A stretch of 7,513 nt of DNA from Oscillospiraceae bacterium (GCA_020866945.1 JAJBVW010000022.1:1-7513); one strand, 5' to 3'; counted from the stretch's first letter, positions 1 to 6,885 are shown. The notes: a model not told the origin generated them from the sequence alone. Numbers and translations are program-made.

Positions 1-43
1 GATTGTGATGACGTTTTAAAATGGCCTCTCCCCGTTATATATC

Positions 44-96
44 AACAGGGGCTGTATCAAAACAATCGTTTGATACAACCCCTGTTCTCTTTTTTT
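44..96 (+). terminator. Rho-independent terminator of an upstream gene outside the window
   Basis: The arms 44-61 and 69-86 form an 18-bp stem (AACAGGGG with CCCCTGTT outside, TGTATCAAA with TTTGATACA inside) with a single C-A mismatch and a 7-nt loop at 62-68. A run of seven T follows at 90-96, so the polarity is + strand. It must therefore end a + strand gene to the left of the window. In the opposite direction the stem is not followed by a T run, so it is not an obvious terminator for the LysR gene, whose stop codon lies only 8 bp beyond the T run. Confidence 0.85.
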
Positions 97-103
97 CGAC
101 AGC

Positions 104-1228
104 TTATATTCCGCTTCCCTCCAGATGCAGGCGCCGCAGTGCTTCAATTAGTCTGTCCGCGGCCAGCGCATAGGCGTTGGGTTTGCGGCAGGCCATAACA
201 TACGACTCTATCTCCAGCGGCCAGGCAGACAGGCTCTGCGTCTCAGCGAAGCAGCCAAAGCGGCGATCTCCCACAGCCGCATAGCCGCCGTCGTACAGCT
301 TTTCCCGCATTTCATCAAGGTCTGACACAAACTGCGTATAGGTCGGAACAAAATTCCCAAAATTCGTTTCCTGGGCCGCCAAAAAGCGGTTTTCGATATA
401 GCTGCGGGGCCAGGCCGGGCAAACCAGCACCGGACACGATTGGCCGTCTCTGGGTACGTAAACGCACAGCTCCTCTCTGGCTACCGGAGTTATGTCCAAA
501 TCTTGATTGACCGGCATCTGGTTCTGGCTCCAAAAAACCAAGTCCAGCCGCCCGTCGCTCAACCCGCTCATCAGCTCCTGGTTGGACATTGTCTGTATCT
601 GCACCGTAATATCCGGCAGTCTTTCCAGCGTCTGCCCCAGCAGCCGCTCTCCGTCCAGCCATGGCGACACCCCAACGCGAACCAGCCGCTCCGTCCTTTG
701 ATACTGCTCCCTTGCACGGGAGCGCATCTCATGGAGGGTATCCCGCGCCTGAGAAAAAATCTCAAAATAACGCTCTCCCGCTTCAGTCAAAAGCATACAC
801 CCCTGCACACGCTGAAACAGCCGGCAGCCCAAGGCCCGCTCCAGCTGCCCGAGAATCGCCGTCAAATTCTGCGGCGTATAAAAAAGCTCGTCCGCTGCCG
901 CCGCAAACTCTTTCCGCTCCGCCGTCACCAAAAAGCAGCGGCACTGCGTATCGCTCACCTGCCCGGAAACAGGCATATCATGTTTTTCCCCTGACACATC
1001 AGCCAGCGCTTTATCCAGCTTCTCATACCAGCCATAGAAATCCCGTCCCCAGGTGGTAGCCTCCACCCGCTGTGCGCGGCGCACAAAAAGCGGAAAGCCC
1101 AGCTCCTCCTCCAGCTTACGGATGTTATAGCTTACATTCTGCTGCGAAAGGTAAAGATCGTTCGCCGCCACTGAAAAGCTCCCTGTTCTCACCGCCGCCC
1201 CAAAACAGGCCAACATACGTTCGTTCAA
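104..1228 (-). CDS. LysR-family transcriptional regulator with two tandem HTH domains
   Basis: A 374-aa cytoplasmic DNA-binding regulator of the LysR type. Residues about 4-62 form a canonical LysR winged helix-turn-helix (GSFSVAANDLYLSQQNVS, then IRKLEEELGFPLF). After a short helical linker, residues about 96-155 repeat the same fold (FAAAADELFYTPQNLT, then LGQLERALGCRLFQR and LLTEAGERYF). The remainder, about 182-370, fits the LysR effector-binding domain, including VRVGVSPW at its start and a DGRLDLVF strand. Usual family members have one HTH and about 300 residues, and the extra length here is the second HTH. The start is TTG at 1228: an AGGAGG (1237-1242) lies 8 nt upstream, whereas the first in-frame ATG (1216) is 20 nt away. 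The gene is divergent from the reductase at 1464, so control of that gene in response to a small ligand is the likely role; the ligand is unknown. The family call is firm, and the target is inferred from context. Confidence 0.93.
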   Translation of the reverse strand: MNERMLACFGAAVRTGSFSVAANDLYLSQQNVSYNIRKLEEELGFPLFVRRAQRVEATTWGRDFYGWYEKLDKALADVSGEKHDMPVSGQVSDTQCRCFLVTAERKEFAAAADELFYTPQNLTAILGQLERALGCRLFQRVQGCMLLTEAGERYFEIFSQARDTLHEMRSRAREQYQRTERLVRVGVSPWLDGERLLGQTLERLPDITVQIQTMSNQELMSGLSDGRLDLVFWSQNQMPVNQDLDITPVAREELCVYVPRDGQSCPVLVCPAWPRSYIENRFLAAQETNFGNFVPTYTQFVSDLDEMREKLYDGGYAAVGDRRFGCFAETQSLSAWPLEIESYVMACRKPNAYALAADRLIEALRRLHLEGSGI

Positions 1229-1236
1229 AAACTACC

Positions 1237-1242
1237 CCTCCT
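1237..1242 (-). promoter_or_regulatory. Ribosome binding site that fixes a TTG start for the LysR gene
   Basis: The minus strand reads AGGAGG here, inside a longer GGGAGGAGGGG purine run. It is 8 nt from the TTG at 1228, which is ideal spacing, and 20 nt from the ATG at 1216. This decides in favour of the TTG start and adds four residues (MNER) to the protein. Confidence 0.8.
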
Positions 1243-1308
1243 CCCTGAAAACAGCTAAATCCTACAGCGCCGTACCCCCCGCCCTCAAAGGGCAATGACT
1301 ATTTGTTT

Positions 1309-1337
1309 ATTATAAGACATTCACTCTTGTTTTTCAA
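1309..1337 (-). promoter_or_regulatory. Sigma-A-type promoter of the LysR gene
   Basis: On the minus strand, TTGAAA (1337-1332) is followed after 17 nt by TATAAT (1314-1309). This matches consensus at 11 of 12 positions with the preferred spacer. Transcription would begin near 1302 and leave a leader of roughly 75 nt before the TTG start. No other minus-strand promoter in the intergenic region looks as good. Confidence 0.75.
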
Positions 1338-1338
1338 G
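1326..1338. promoter_or_regulatory. Dyad CTTG-N5-CAAG over the LysR -35 box (possible operator)
   Basis: A perfect 4-bp dyad with a 5-bp T-rich centre (CTTGTTTTTCAAG) overlaps the -35 element of the LysR promoter. LysR proteins commonly repress their own promoter from a site in the divergent intergenic region, so this is a candidate autoregulatory half of such a site. The dyad is short and lies in AT-rich sequence, so chance is a real alternative. Confidence 0.3.
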
Positions 1339-1397
1339 CCGTGGGAACAGAGGATGCCCCGCTCCCCCGTTTTGTGCCTCCTACAAAATTCTGCCGC

Positions 1398-1456
1398 TTT
1401 TTTCTGCGCGTGGTTCGTTATATACTGAACATGAGAGATACCATAATAGTAAGGAG
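1398..1456 (+). promoter_or_regulatory. Putative promoter and ribosome binding site of the reductase gene
   Basis: TATACT at 1421-1426 is the best -10 candidate on the + strand. The -35 position 17 nt upstream (1398-1403) is only a T run, which would fit a promoter needing an activator such as a LysR protein. The ribosome binding site AAGGAG at 1451-1456 is strong and leaves 7 nt to the ATG at 1464. The ATG at 1458 is only 1 nt from that site and the GTG at 1341 lies upstream of it, so 1464 is the likely start. The -10 call is weak; the ribosome binding site call is good. Confidence 0.5.
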
Positions 1457-1463
1457 CATGACA

Positions 1464-3425
1464 ATGAATCAGTTTTATCCCCATTTGTTTGAGAGCTTTT
1501 CCGTCAAGGGCCTGACCTTCCGCAACCGGCTGTTTTCAGCCCCCAATATGATGTGCTACATGGACGTCAACGGCTCGCCCACCCCGGATATGATTGCATA
1601 CTATGCAGAAAATGCCAGAGGCGGCGCGGCGGTGGGGACCATCGGCGCCACGCCGGGTGACCGGGCACACGCGGCGGCCAATCCCCGCAGCTTCAGTCTG
1701 ACCTATGCGAATCTGCCCTTGCTGGCTGAAATGGCCATGGCGATTCACGAGGGTGGCGCACTGGCCAGCCTGGAGCTGAATCCCGCCGGGCAGTCTGCGG
1801 AGCCTGCGGCCAACGGCGGGCGGGAGCCAATCGGCCCGGTATCCTTCATCCGCGACTGGGACGGCGTGCAGGTACGGGCCATGACAGAGGAGGACATGGA
1901 GCAGGTGGCGGAGCATTTCGCGGACGGGGCCGCGCTGCTGAAGCAGGCCGGTTTTGATATGTGCCTGGTTCACGGCGGTCATGGCTGGCTGCTGGATCAG
2001 TTTATTTCCCCCCTGTACAACACGCGAACCGACGAATACGGCGGAAGCCTGGAAAACCGGGCCAAATTCCCGCTGATGGTCATTGACCGCATCCGGCAGC
2101 GGTGCGGGGACAAATTCCTTATTGAGTACCGTATGTCCGGCTCCGAGGAGATTGAAGGGGGGCTGAGCAAGGCGGAAGGAATCGAGTTCGCAAAGCTTCT
2201 GGACGGCAAGGTGGATTTCATCCACGTCTCAGCGGCCCTGGATACAGAGGAGGCCCAGGCCGTCCACACCCATCCCACCATGTTCCTTCCCCACGGGGTC
2301 AACGTGCATTATGCGGCGGACATTAAGGCAGCGGGGGTGCAAACGCCGGTTGTCACCATCGGGGCTATTTCTGACCCGGAGATGGCAGAGGAGATTTTAG
2401 CCTCCGGCAAGGCCGATGTGGTGGCTATGGCGCGGGCCTTGATCGCCGACCCGCATCTGCCAGAAAAGGCCGCCCTGGGCCGGACGAAGGAAATCACCCC
2501 CTGCCTGCGATGCCTGGACTGCCTCACGGGAATGCACACTGGCCAGCATTTCCAGTGCTCTGTGAATCCCTCGGCTGGCCGGGAGCTTCGCTACCGCAAC
2601 TTTGTGCAGCCGCCGGTCAAAAGGAAAAAGGTGCTGGTGGTAGGCGGCGGCCCCGCCGGGCTGAAAGCAGCCGCCACAGCGGCGGAGCGGGGACACGACG
2701 TTACCCTCTGCGAGCGCTCGGACAAGCTGGGCGGTTTCCTCAAATTCACCGATTATGACGATTTGAAAATTGACCTATTCCGCCTGAAAGAGCATTTGAT
2801 TTATATGTGCGAGCATTCCGGCGCGAAAATCCTGCTCAACACAGAAGTAACGCCGGAATATGTGAAGGACGGCGGCTATGACGCACTGATTCTGGCTGCC
2901 GGCTCCCTGGCGGCCAAGCCTCCCATTCCCGGTCTGGACGACCCCAGGGTGCAGCACGCCACGGTAGCCTACACCCAGCTCGACAAGCTGGGCCATCATG
3001 TAGCGGTTTTGGGCGGGGGTCTGATTGGCTGCGAGACGGCGCTGTTCCTGGCCAAGGCGGGCCATGATGTTACCATCGTGGAAATGCTGGAGGAAATCGC
3101 CCCGGAGGCCAACTGGATGCACAAGGAGGGCATGATGCAGGCCTTTGCCGAAACACCCCAGCTACATGTTCGCACCGGGCTGAAGGTGACGGGCATAGAG
3201 GACGGACGCACCGTTCACGCCGCGGACGCCCAGGGACAGGAGCAAATCATCCAGGCGGACAGCGTTATATACGCTCTTGGCCTTCGCAGCAATATGGCCG
3301 CCTACGAAAGCCTTCTGTATACCGCCCCGGAAGTGATCCCCGTAGGCGACTGCCTGCGCGGCGTAAAGGCAAAGAAAACCAGAGAAGCCATGCTGGAGGG
3401 CTACTGGGCCGCTGTTCGCTTGTAA
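1464..3425 (+). CDS. FMN/4Fe-4S/FAD NAD(P)H:flavin oxidoreductase, old yellow enzyme (FadH/BaiCD-like) family
   Basis: A 653-aa soluble reductase close in length to 2,4-dienoyl-CoA reductase and the Bai enoate reductases. Residues 1 to about 335 are the old-yellow-enzyme TIM barrel: FESFSVKGLTFRNRLFSAPN at the start, HGGHGWLLDQFISP at 170-183, RTDEYGGSLENR at 188-199, and the FMN phosphate region around 299-330. Cys347, 350, 353 and 365 form the 4Fe-4S site. A GGGPAG motif (394-399) binds FAD, GGGLIG (517-522) binds NAD(P)H, and VGDC (627-630) is the C-terminal FAD contact. In this family electrons pass from NAD(P)H through FAD and the cluster to FMN, which reduces an activated C=C bond in an enoate, bile acid, steroid or aromatic compound. 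The residue aligned with the usual proton-donating Tyr is Trp175. The cluster spacing is CX2CX2CX11C, closer to trimethylamine dehydrogenase than to FadH. The substrate cannot be named. It is divergent from, and probably controlled by, the LysR gene. Confidence 0.93.
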   Translation: MNQFYPHLFESFSVKGLTFRNRLFSAPNMMCYMDVNGSPTPDMIAYYAENARGGAAVGTIGATPGDRAHAAANPRSFSLTYANLPLLAEMAMAIHEGGALASLELNPAGQSAEPAANGGREPIGPVSFIRDWDGVQVRAMTEEDMEQVAEHFADGAALLKQAGFDMCLVHGGHGWLLDQFISPLYNTRTDEYGGSLENRAKFPLMVIDRIRQRCGDKFLIEYRMSGSEEIEGGLSKAEGIEFAKLLDGKVDFIHVSAALDTEEAQAVHTHPTMFLPHGVNVHYAADIKAAGVQTPVVTIGAISDPEMAEEILASGKADVVAMARALIADPHLPEKAALGRTKEITPCLRCLDCLTGMHTGQHFQCSVNPSAGRELRYRNFVQPPVKRKKVLVVGGGPAGLKAAATAAERGHDVTLCERSDKLGGFLKFTDYDDLKIDLFRLKEHLIYMCEHSGAKILLNTEVTPEYVKDGGYDALILAAGSLAAKPPIPGLDDPRVQHATVAYTQLDKLGHHVAVLGGGLIGCETALFLAKAGHDVTIVEMLEEIAPEANWMHKEGMMQAFAETPQLHVRTGLKVTGIEDGRTVHAADAQGQEQIIQADSVIYALGLRSNMAAYESLLYTAPEVIPVGDCLRGVKAKKTREAMLEGYWAAVRL

Positions 3426-3587
3426 AGTCAAAATCGCTTGTATAAGAGACGACTTGCCCCAACTATTTCAGCTTCATGCCCCACATTTTGCGGAAAACAT
3501 GCATCCGTTCTCTGATTGTCATGACTGTTAGCGGCGGGCCGGTATCCGAAAAACAAAGATCAGGTATCTTTCTGGTCATAAGGAAAC

Positions 3588-3639
3588 AAAAAACGCCCCT
3601 CCGGCGACCCCAAAAGGCCGCCAGAGGGACGCATTTTTT
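3588..3639. terminator. Bidirectional rho-independent terminator between convergent genes
   Basis: Positions 3594-3631 fold into a GC-rich stem of 16 bp (three G-U pairs on the minus strand) with a 6-nt loop. On the minus strand it is followed by six T (complement of 3588-3593) and lies about 20 nt past the stop codon of the amidohydrolase gene. On the + strand it is followed by six T at 3634-3639, so it can also stop read-through from the reductase gene, which ends at 3425. It is stronger as the minus-strand terminator because of its position. Confidence 0.85.
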
Positions 3640-3650
3640 CTGTCCGGCGC

Positions 3651-6600
3651 TTATTCGCCGACGATGACGACGCCGTTATTCATGACAAAGTCCACGTCCT
3701 CCAGGGCGTCCAGGGTCTCGTCCACATCGCCCTCCACGGCAATCAGATCCGCCCCAAGTCCCACCTCGATGTCGCCGGTGCCCAGTCCCCGCCCCTGCGC
3801 GTTATCGGCGCGGGTGCCGGCGACGACCCCCTGCACGGTCAGTCCCGCCTCGATAAGCACCCGCATCTCCTCGATCAGAGAGGCGGCGGCAGTGTCGTAG
3901 TTCCGCATCAGGTCGGTACCCACGGTGACGAGGCCGCCAGCCTCATAGAACGCGGCCAGGTTTGCCACCTTTACGTCCAGCACGTCCTCCGCACCGGAGG
4001 TGTTCATGGCAACGCCAGCCTCTACCATGGCCTCGATAAGCTCCCCGCTCATCTCATCGGAGGGGGTGTGGGCGGATTCGTCGATGCCCAGGGCCACCAG
4101 CTCCTCCAGATAGGACACATAGTTGATATGGGCGGAGACGGTCATACCGTTTTCGTGGGCCGCCTCGATGATGGCGGAGATCTCCTCTGCCGTCATGCGT
4201 TTTTCATCGGAGTTAGTGCCGATCTTCACCTGGGGATAGCCAAGGGCGACCTTGTGCTCCACCTCAGCCACGGCCTCTTCCGCATTGGTTATCTCCACGC
4301 CCATGTTCCCCGTGGGGCCCATGCCGTAGCCTCCGGCCACGTCCAGATATTTCCCGGTCGTGACCAGCGTGGCATTTGTGGAATCGGCGTTGGCCTCCTG
4401 CACCAGGTCGTAATACTCATCCTCCCCCAGGGTGGAGAGCATCCCCAGCTCACGCACGGAGGTAACGCCCTGGCTGCACCAGGTCGCGAGAAGCTCCAGG
4501 TTATAGTCGCTCCCCGCCACATGGACGTGGGCGTCGATAAGCCCCGGCATCAGGGTATAGCCCGTCAGGTCGATAACCTCGTCGCCCTCCAGATCCTCGC
4601 CCACGGCGATGATGACCCCGTCCTGCACCAGAACGTCCAGCACCTCGCCATTGTAGGTGGAATCCAGCAGCGCCGCGCCTTTCAGAACAGTAGTGGGGCT
4701 GTCGCTGGCGCTCACGTCAGCCCCGTCATTAAAATCCAGCTCGCCGGAGGCGTCCCCGGCTGCCACAAGAATGACTACGTTTTCATACTCGCCCGCCTCC
4801 AGAGATTCTACCTGCTGGCCGGTGGTTACATCGAAATAGTCAGAGCAGTTCACATAGATCTCGCAGCCCTCGGCATTTATTACCGCGCCCTCGGCCACGG
4901 TCAGGCTGACGAGCTGGCTGTCCCCGGTGACGTTCCAGACCGCGCCCTCGTTCAGGGTCAGGTAAATACCGTTGCAGTCGGCGTAATCGGCCTGGGTCAG
5001 ATACTCGGACACCATCTCCAGGTCTATCTCCGCGTCCGCATAGGGGTACTCCGCGTCGTAGGTGGCGTTGGGGATCTCGTCGGCCCAGCTTGCCTGCTCC
5101 TCCAGGGCGGAGGCATAGGCCGCGCTCTGCTCCAGCGCCTCCACGGTCCACATAGCGTTCCAGGTATCAATGGTGGTGGAAATCATGGCGCCGGTGATGG
5201 TGGTGTCAGTAATGTCCACATACAGGTTGCGGTAGATGTCGTCGTTGCGGATGTCGCCGGTGACGTCCATGTTCCGCATGATCAGGCTGTTGCCTACAGC
5301 CTCATCCCCGGCCTCCAGGGAGAAGCTCTTATCGGCGCCCTCCCAGTTGACAACGGACTGGAAGATAACGCCCGTGCGGGAGATAAGCTCCACATTGTCA
5401 AACTCGAAGGTAGCGTTGGTGCTGCGGGCTACGCAGGTGCTGCCCCGCCAAAGCTCGCTCCAGAACCAGCTTGTGCCGCCGTAGCTGTCGTTCAGGAAGT
5501 GGGAGTTATCGGAGATATAAAGCTCGGTCTCTGTGGAGAGAACGGAGTTTTCCGCGAAGAGATACGCCTCGGTGGTGGTGGAGTTGGCCCCGCCCTGGTG
5601 AACCAGATAGGCGGCATAGTCCGCCGTCAGGTAGGTGCGCCCGTCGCCGGTGACTGATTCAGCGGCCTCGTCCTCCTCGGTCATGTAGGCCGCGGCGGTC
5701 TCGTCCAGGTCGTCCGTGGAGTGGAGATAGGCGGTGGAGTTGCCCGTCACGAACACGCCGTACTGGGCGGAATTGCCAAGCACGCCATAGAAATTGATGG
5801 AGCCGTCGCCGGGGGTATAGCTGATATAGCCGCCGCCCAGCACGTCCACCGTGGTGTTCACGGCATACAGGTCAAGGTTGGGAGAACTGTCGATGGCCAG
5901 GCCGCCCCAGCCCTCGGTGACGATTTCGGAATTATAGAACCAGCTATCGCCTGCCTGAAGCAGGGTGCAGCGGGCGCCGCCGTACAGGGTCTGCCAGCCC
6001 AGCTTATAGTTTTCCGCGCCGGGGCTGACGATGCGGCTGTCCCGCACCACGATAAGCGCGTCTCCGTCGTCCGCGAAAAGATTGGTGCGCTTGAAGCCCT
6101 CTGTCCAGAGGTAGGTGTTTTCCAGCACCAGCATAGTGTCCGCGCTGTCATTGCCGCCGATGGCGACTGCCGCGCCGTCCGCCACCTCTGAGCTTTGGCG
6201 GGAGAACACGCTGTCCGAGCCGCCCAGGATGATGACGTTTGAGTAGCCCGTGCCGTCGTCCGTCTCGGTCACGGTGGGGATGGAGAAGGGGTCGTCCCCC
6301 TCGTCCACGGCGTAATAGCCCTCAGAGCCGCCGATGACGCCGGAGGAGTCCACCAGGGTGATGCCGGTCACGCCCTGGGCCGTGGCCCCGGATTCGGTGA
6401 CGCTGTTGGAAATGGTATCATTTTCCAGATACAGTCCCGTGATGGACTCCGCCGTCACCGCGCCGCCTTCCGCGACCTGGTACACGTTGGCAGCCTCCTC
6501 GTTGACCGTAAGCTCGCCGCTCTCGATGAGAATGACGGTGTTGTTCACAGAGCCGGTGGTTACATCGCCAAAGGAGCCGCCGGAGGGCAGCGCCCCGCCG

Positions 6601-6710
6601 CTGGAGGCCGCGGCCTCCCCCGATGCCTCCGAGGAGGCAAATGCGTTCCCTGCCAGGGCCAGGCACATAACCACGGCCAGCAGGATGGACAGGATTCGTT
6701 TTGTTTTCAT
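3651..6710 (-). CDS. Secreted beta-helix-like protein fused to an amidohydrolase (imidazolonepropionase-like) domain
   Basis: 1019 aa. Residues 1-25 are a Sec signal peptide (positive MKTKR, a hydrophobic core, and AFA|SS as the likely cleavage site). A Ser/Gly/Ala/Glu linker (26-47) leads to about 600 residues of short strands and turns rich in Asn, Thr, Gly and Asp, as expected of a right-handed parallel beta-helix; no named family was recognised. From about 673 an amidohydrolase of the HutI-related group begins, with its small beta-domain, then MPGLIDAHVHV (721-731). The metal ligand set of this superfamily is visible: H728 and H730 (HxH), K829 (the candidate carboxylated lysine), H861, H881 and D933. 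The C-terminus GLGADLIAVEGD is also typical. Such domains hydrolyse amide or peptide-like bonds in small molecules; the substrate here is unknown. The protein is strongly acidic with few lysines. There is no LPXTG, SLH or C-terminal membrane segment, so it is probably released. AAAGGAG (6717-6723) lies 6 nt before the ATG. Confidence 0.88.
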   Translation of the reverse strand: MKTKRILSILLAVVMCLALAGNAFASSEASGEAAASSGGALPSGGSFGDVTTGSVNNTVILIESGELTVNEEAANVYQVAEGGAVTAESITGLYLENDTISNSVTESGATAQGVTGITLVDSSGVIGGSEGYYAVDEGDDPFSIPTVTETDDGTGYSNVIILGGSDSVFSRQSSEVADGAAVAIGGNDSADTMLVLENTYLWTEGFKRTNLFADDGDALIVVRDSRIVSPGAENYKLGWQTLYGGARCTLLQAGDSWFYNSEIVTEGWGGLAIDSSPNLDLYAVNTTVDVLGGGYISYTPGDGSINFYGVLGNSAQYGVFVTGNSTAYLHSTDDLDETAAAYMTEEDEAAESVTGDGRTYLTADYAAYLVHQGGANSTTTEAYLFAENSVLSTETELYISDNSHFLNDSYGGTSWFWSELWRGSTCVARSTNATFEFDNVELISRTGVIFQSVVNWEGADKSFSLEAGDEAVGNSLIMRNMDVTGDIRNDDIYRNLYVDITDTTITGAMISTTIDTWNAMWTVEALEQSAAYASALEEQASWADEIPNATYDAEYPYADAEIDLEMVSEYLTQADYADCNGIYLTLNEGAVWNVTGDSQLVSLTVAEGAVINAEGCEIYVNCSDYFDVTTGQQVESLEAGEYENVVILVAAGDASGELDFNDGADVSASDSPTTVLKGAALLDSTYNGEVLDVLVQDGVIIAVGEDLEGDEVIDLTGYTLMPGLIDAHVHVAGSDYNLELLATWCSQGVTSVRELGMLSTLGEDEYYDLVQEANADSTNATLVTTGKYLDVAGGYGMGPTGNMGVEITNAEEAVAEVEHKVALGYPQVKIGTNSDEKRMTAEEISAIIEAAHENGMTVSAHINYVSYLEELVALGIDESAHTPSDEMSGELIEAMVEAGVAMNTSGAEDVLDVKVANLAAFYEAGGLVTVGTDLMRNYDTAAASLIEEMRVLIEAGLTVQGVVAGTRADNAQGRGLGTGDIEVGLGADLIAVEGDVDETLDALEDVDFVMNNGVVIVGE

Positions 6711-6716
6711 TGATTT

Positions 6717-6765
6717 CTCCTTTCAGTTTAAATCTGTTGCTTAGATCGCTTCTGAAAATATTATA
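6717..6765 (-). promoter_or_regulatory. Promoter (-10), leader and ribosome binding site of the secreted amidohydrolase gene
   Basis: The minus strand reads a perfect TATAAT at 6765-6760. The -35 position 17 nt upstream (6788-6783) reads GGATTA, a poor match. Transcription from about 6753 gives a leader of some 43 nt ending in AAAGGAG (6723-6717), 6 nt from the ATG at 6710. The leader can form a nested hairpin: CTGAAA (6752-6757 on +) pairs with TTTCAG (6721-6726), with ATCT/AGAT inside. This would involve the As of the ribosome binding site. The weak -35 suggests an activator or another sigma factor. Confidence 0.55.
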
Positions 6766-6771
6766 GCGAGG

Positions 6772-6790
6772 CGGGACTTGAATAATCCCG
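6772..6790. repeat. Imperfect inverted repeat over the -35 region of the amidohydrolase promoter
   Basis: CGGGAcTT (6772-6779) and AATCCCG (6784-6790) form an inverted repeat with one bulged base. It covers the position where the -35 box would lie, so it could be an operator. A second CCCG lies just beyond at 6793-6796. Confidence 0.35.
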
Positions 6791-6795
6791 ATCCC

Positions 6796-6829
6796 GTGCT
6801 TTTTCGTATCATCCAGTGCCAGAAAGCAC
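6796..6829. repeat. Inverted repeat GTGCTTT / AAAGCAC
   Basis: GTGCTTT (6796-6802) and AAAGCAC (6823-6829) are perfectly complementary. Two further pairs inward (one a wobble) give 9 bp around a 16-nt loop. It lies upstream of the amidohydrolase promoter and has no T run, so it is not a terminator. Its role is unknown. Confidence 0.4.
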
Positions 6830-6850
6830 CGTATTTCAACGGTTTGCGGG

Positions 6851-6885
6851 TTTGGCAAATGTTGCCAAATGTCATTAAGTGTCAT
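6851..6885. promoter_or_regulatory. Perfect 8-3-8 palindrome followed by TGTCAT direct repeats (candidate operator)
   Basis: TTTGGCAA (6851-6858) and TTGCCAAA (6862-6869) are exact inverted repeats around a 3-bp centre. Directly next to them, TGTCAT occurs at 6870-6875 and 6880-6885, exactly one helical turn (10 bp) apart. This cluster sits about 85-120 bp upstream of the TATAAT of the amidohydrolase gene and about 90 bp downstream of the stop codon of the right-hand gene. It has the form of a regulator binding site, but the regulator is not known. Confidence 0.45.

Noticed and set aside
440..1059. Overlapping + strand frames within the LysR gene
   Set aside because: They are antisense to a confident gene and show no domain or ribosome binding site.
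1214..1216. ATG at 1216 as the LysR start
   Set aside because: It is 20 nt from the AGGAGG, whereas the TTG at 1228 is at the ideal distance.
1341..1463. N-terminal extension of the reductase to a GTG at 1341
   Set aside because: The extra 41 residues match nothing in the old-yellow-enzyme family, and the AAGGAG at 1451-1456 fits the ATG at 1464.
4068..5657. A 529-codon open frame on the + strand, antisense to the amidohydrolase gene
   Set aside because: Its translation is low-complexity (rich in Gly, Val, His, Leu) with no recognisable domain. It lies fully inside a well-supported gene on the other strand, whose codon bias creates such shadows, and no good ribosome binding site was seen.
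6418..6885. A 155-codon minus-strand frame starting in the intergenic region and running into the amidohydrolase gene
   Set aside because: It has no clear ribosome binding site, contains the TATAAT promoter of the next gene, and overlaps the signal-peptide region in another frame. The translation resembles no family I know.
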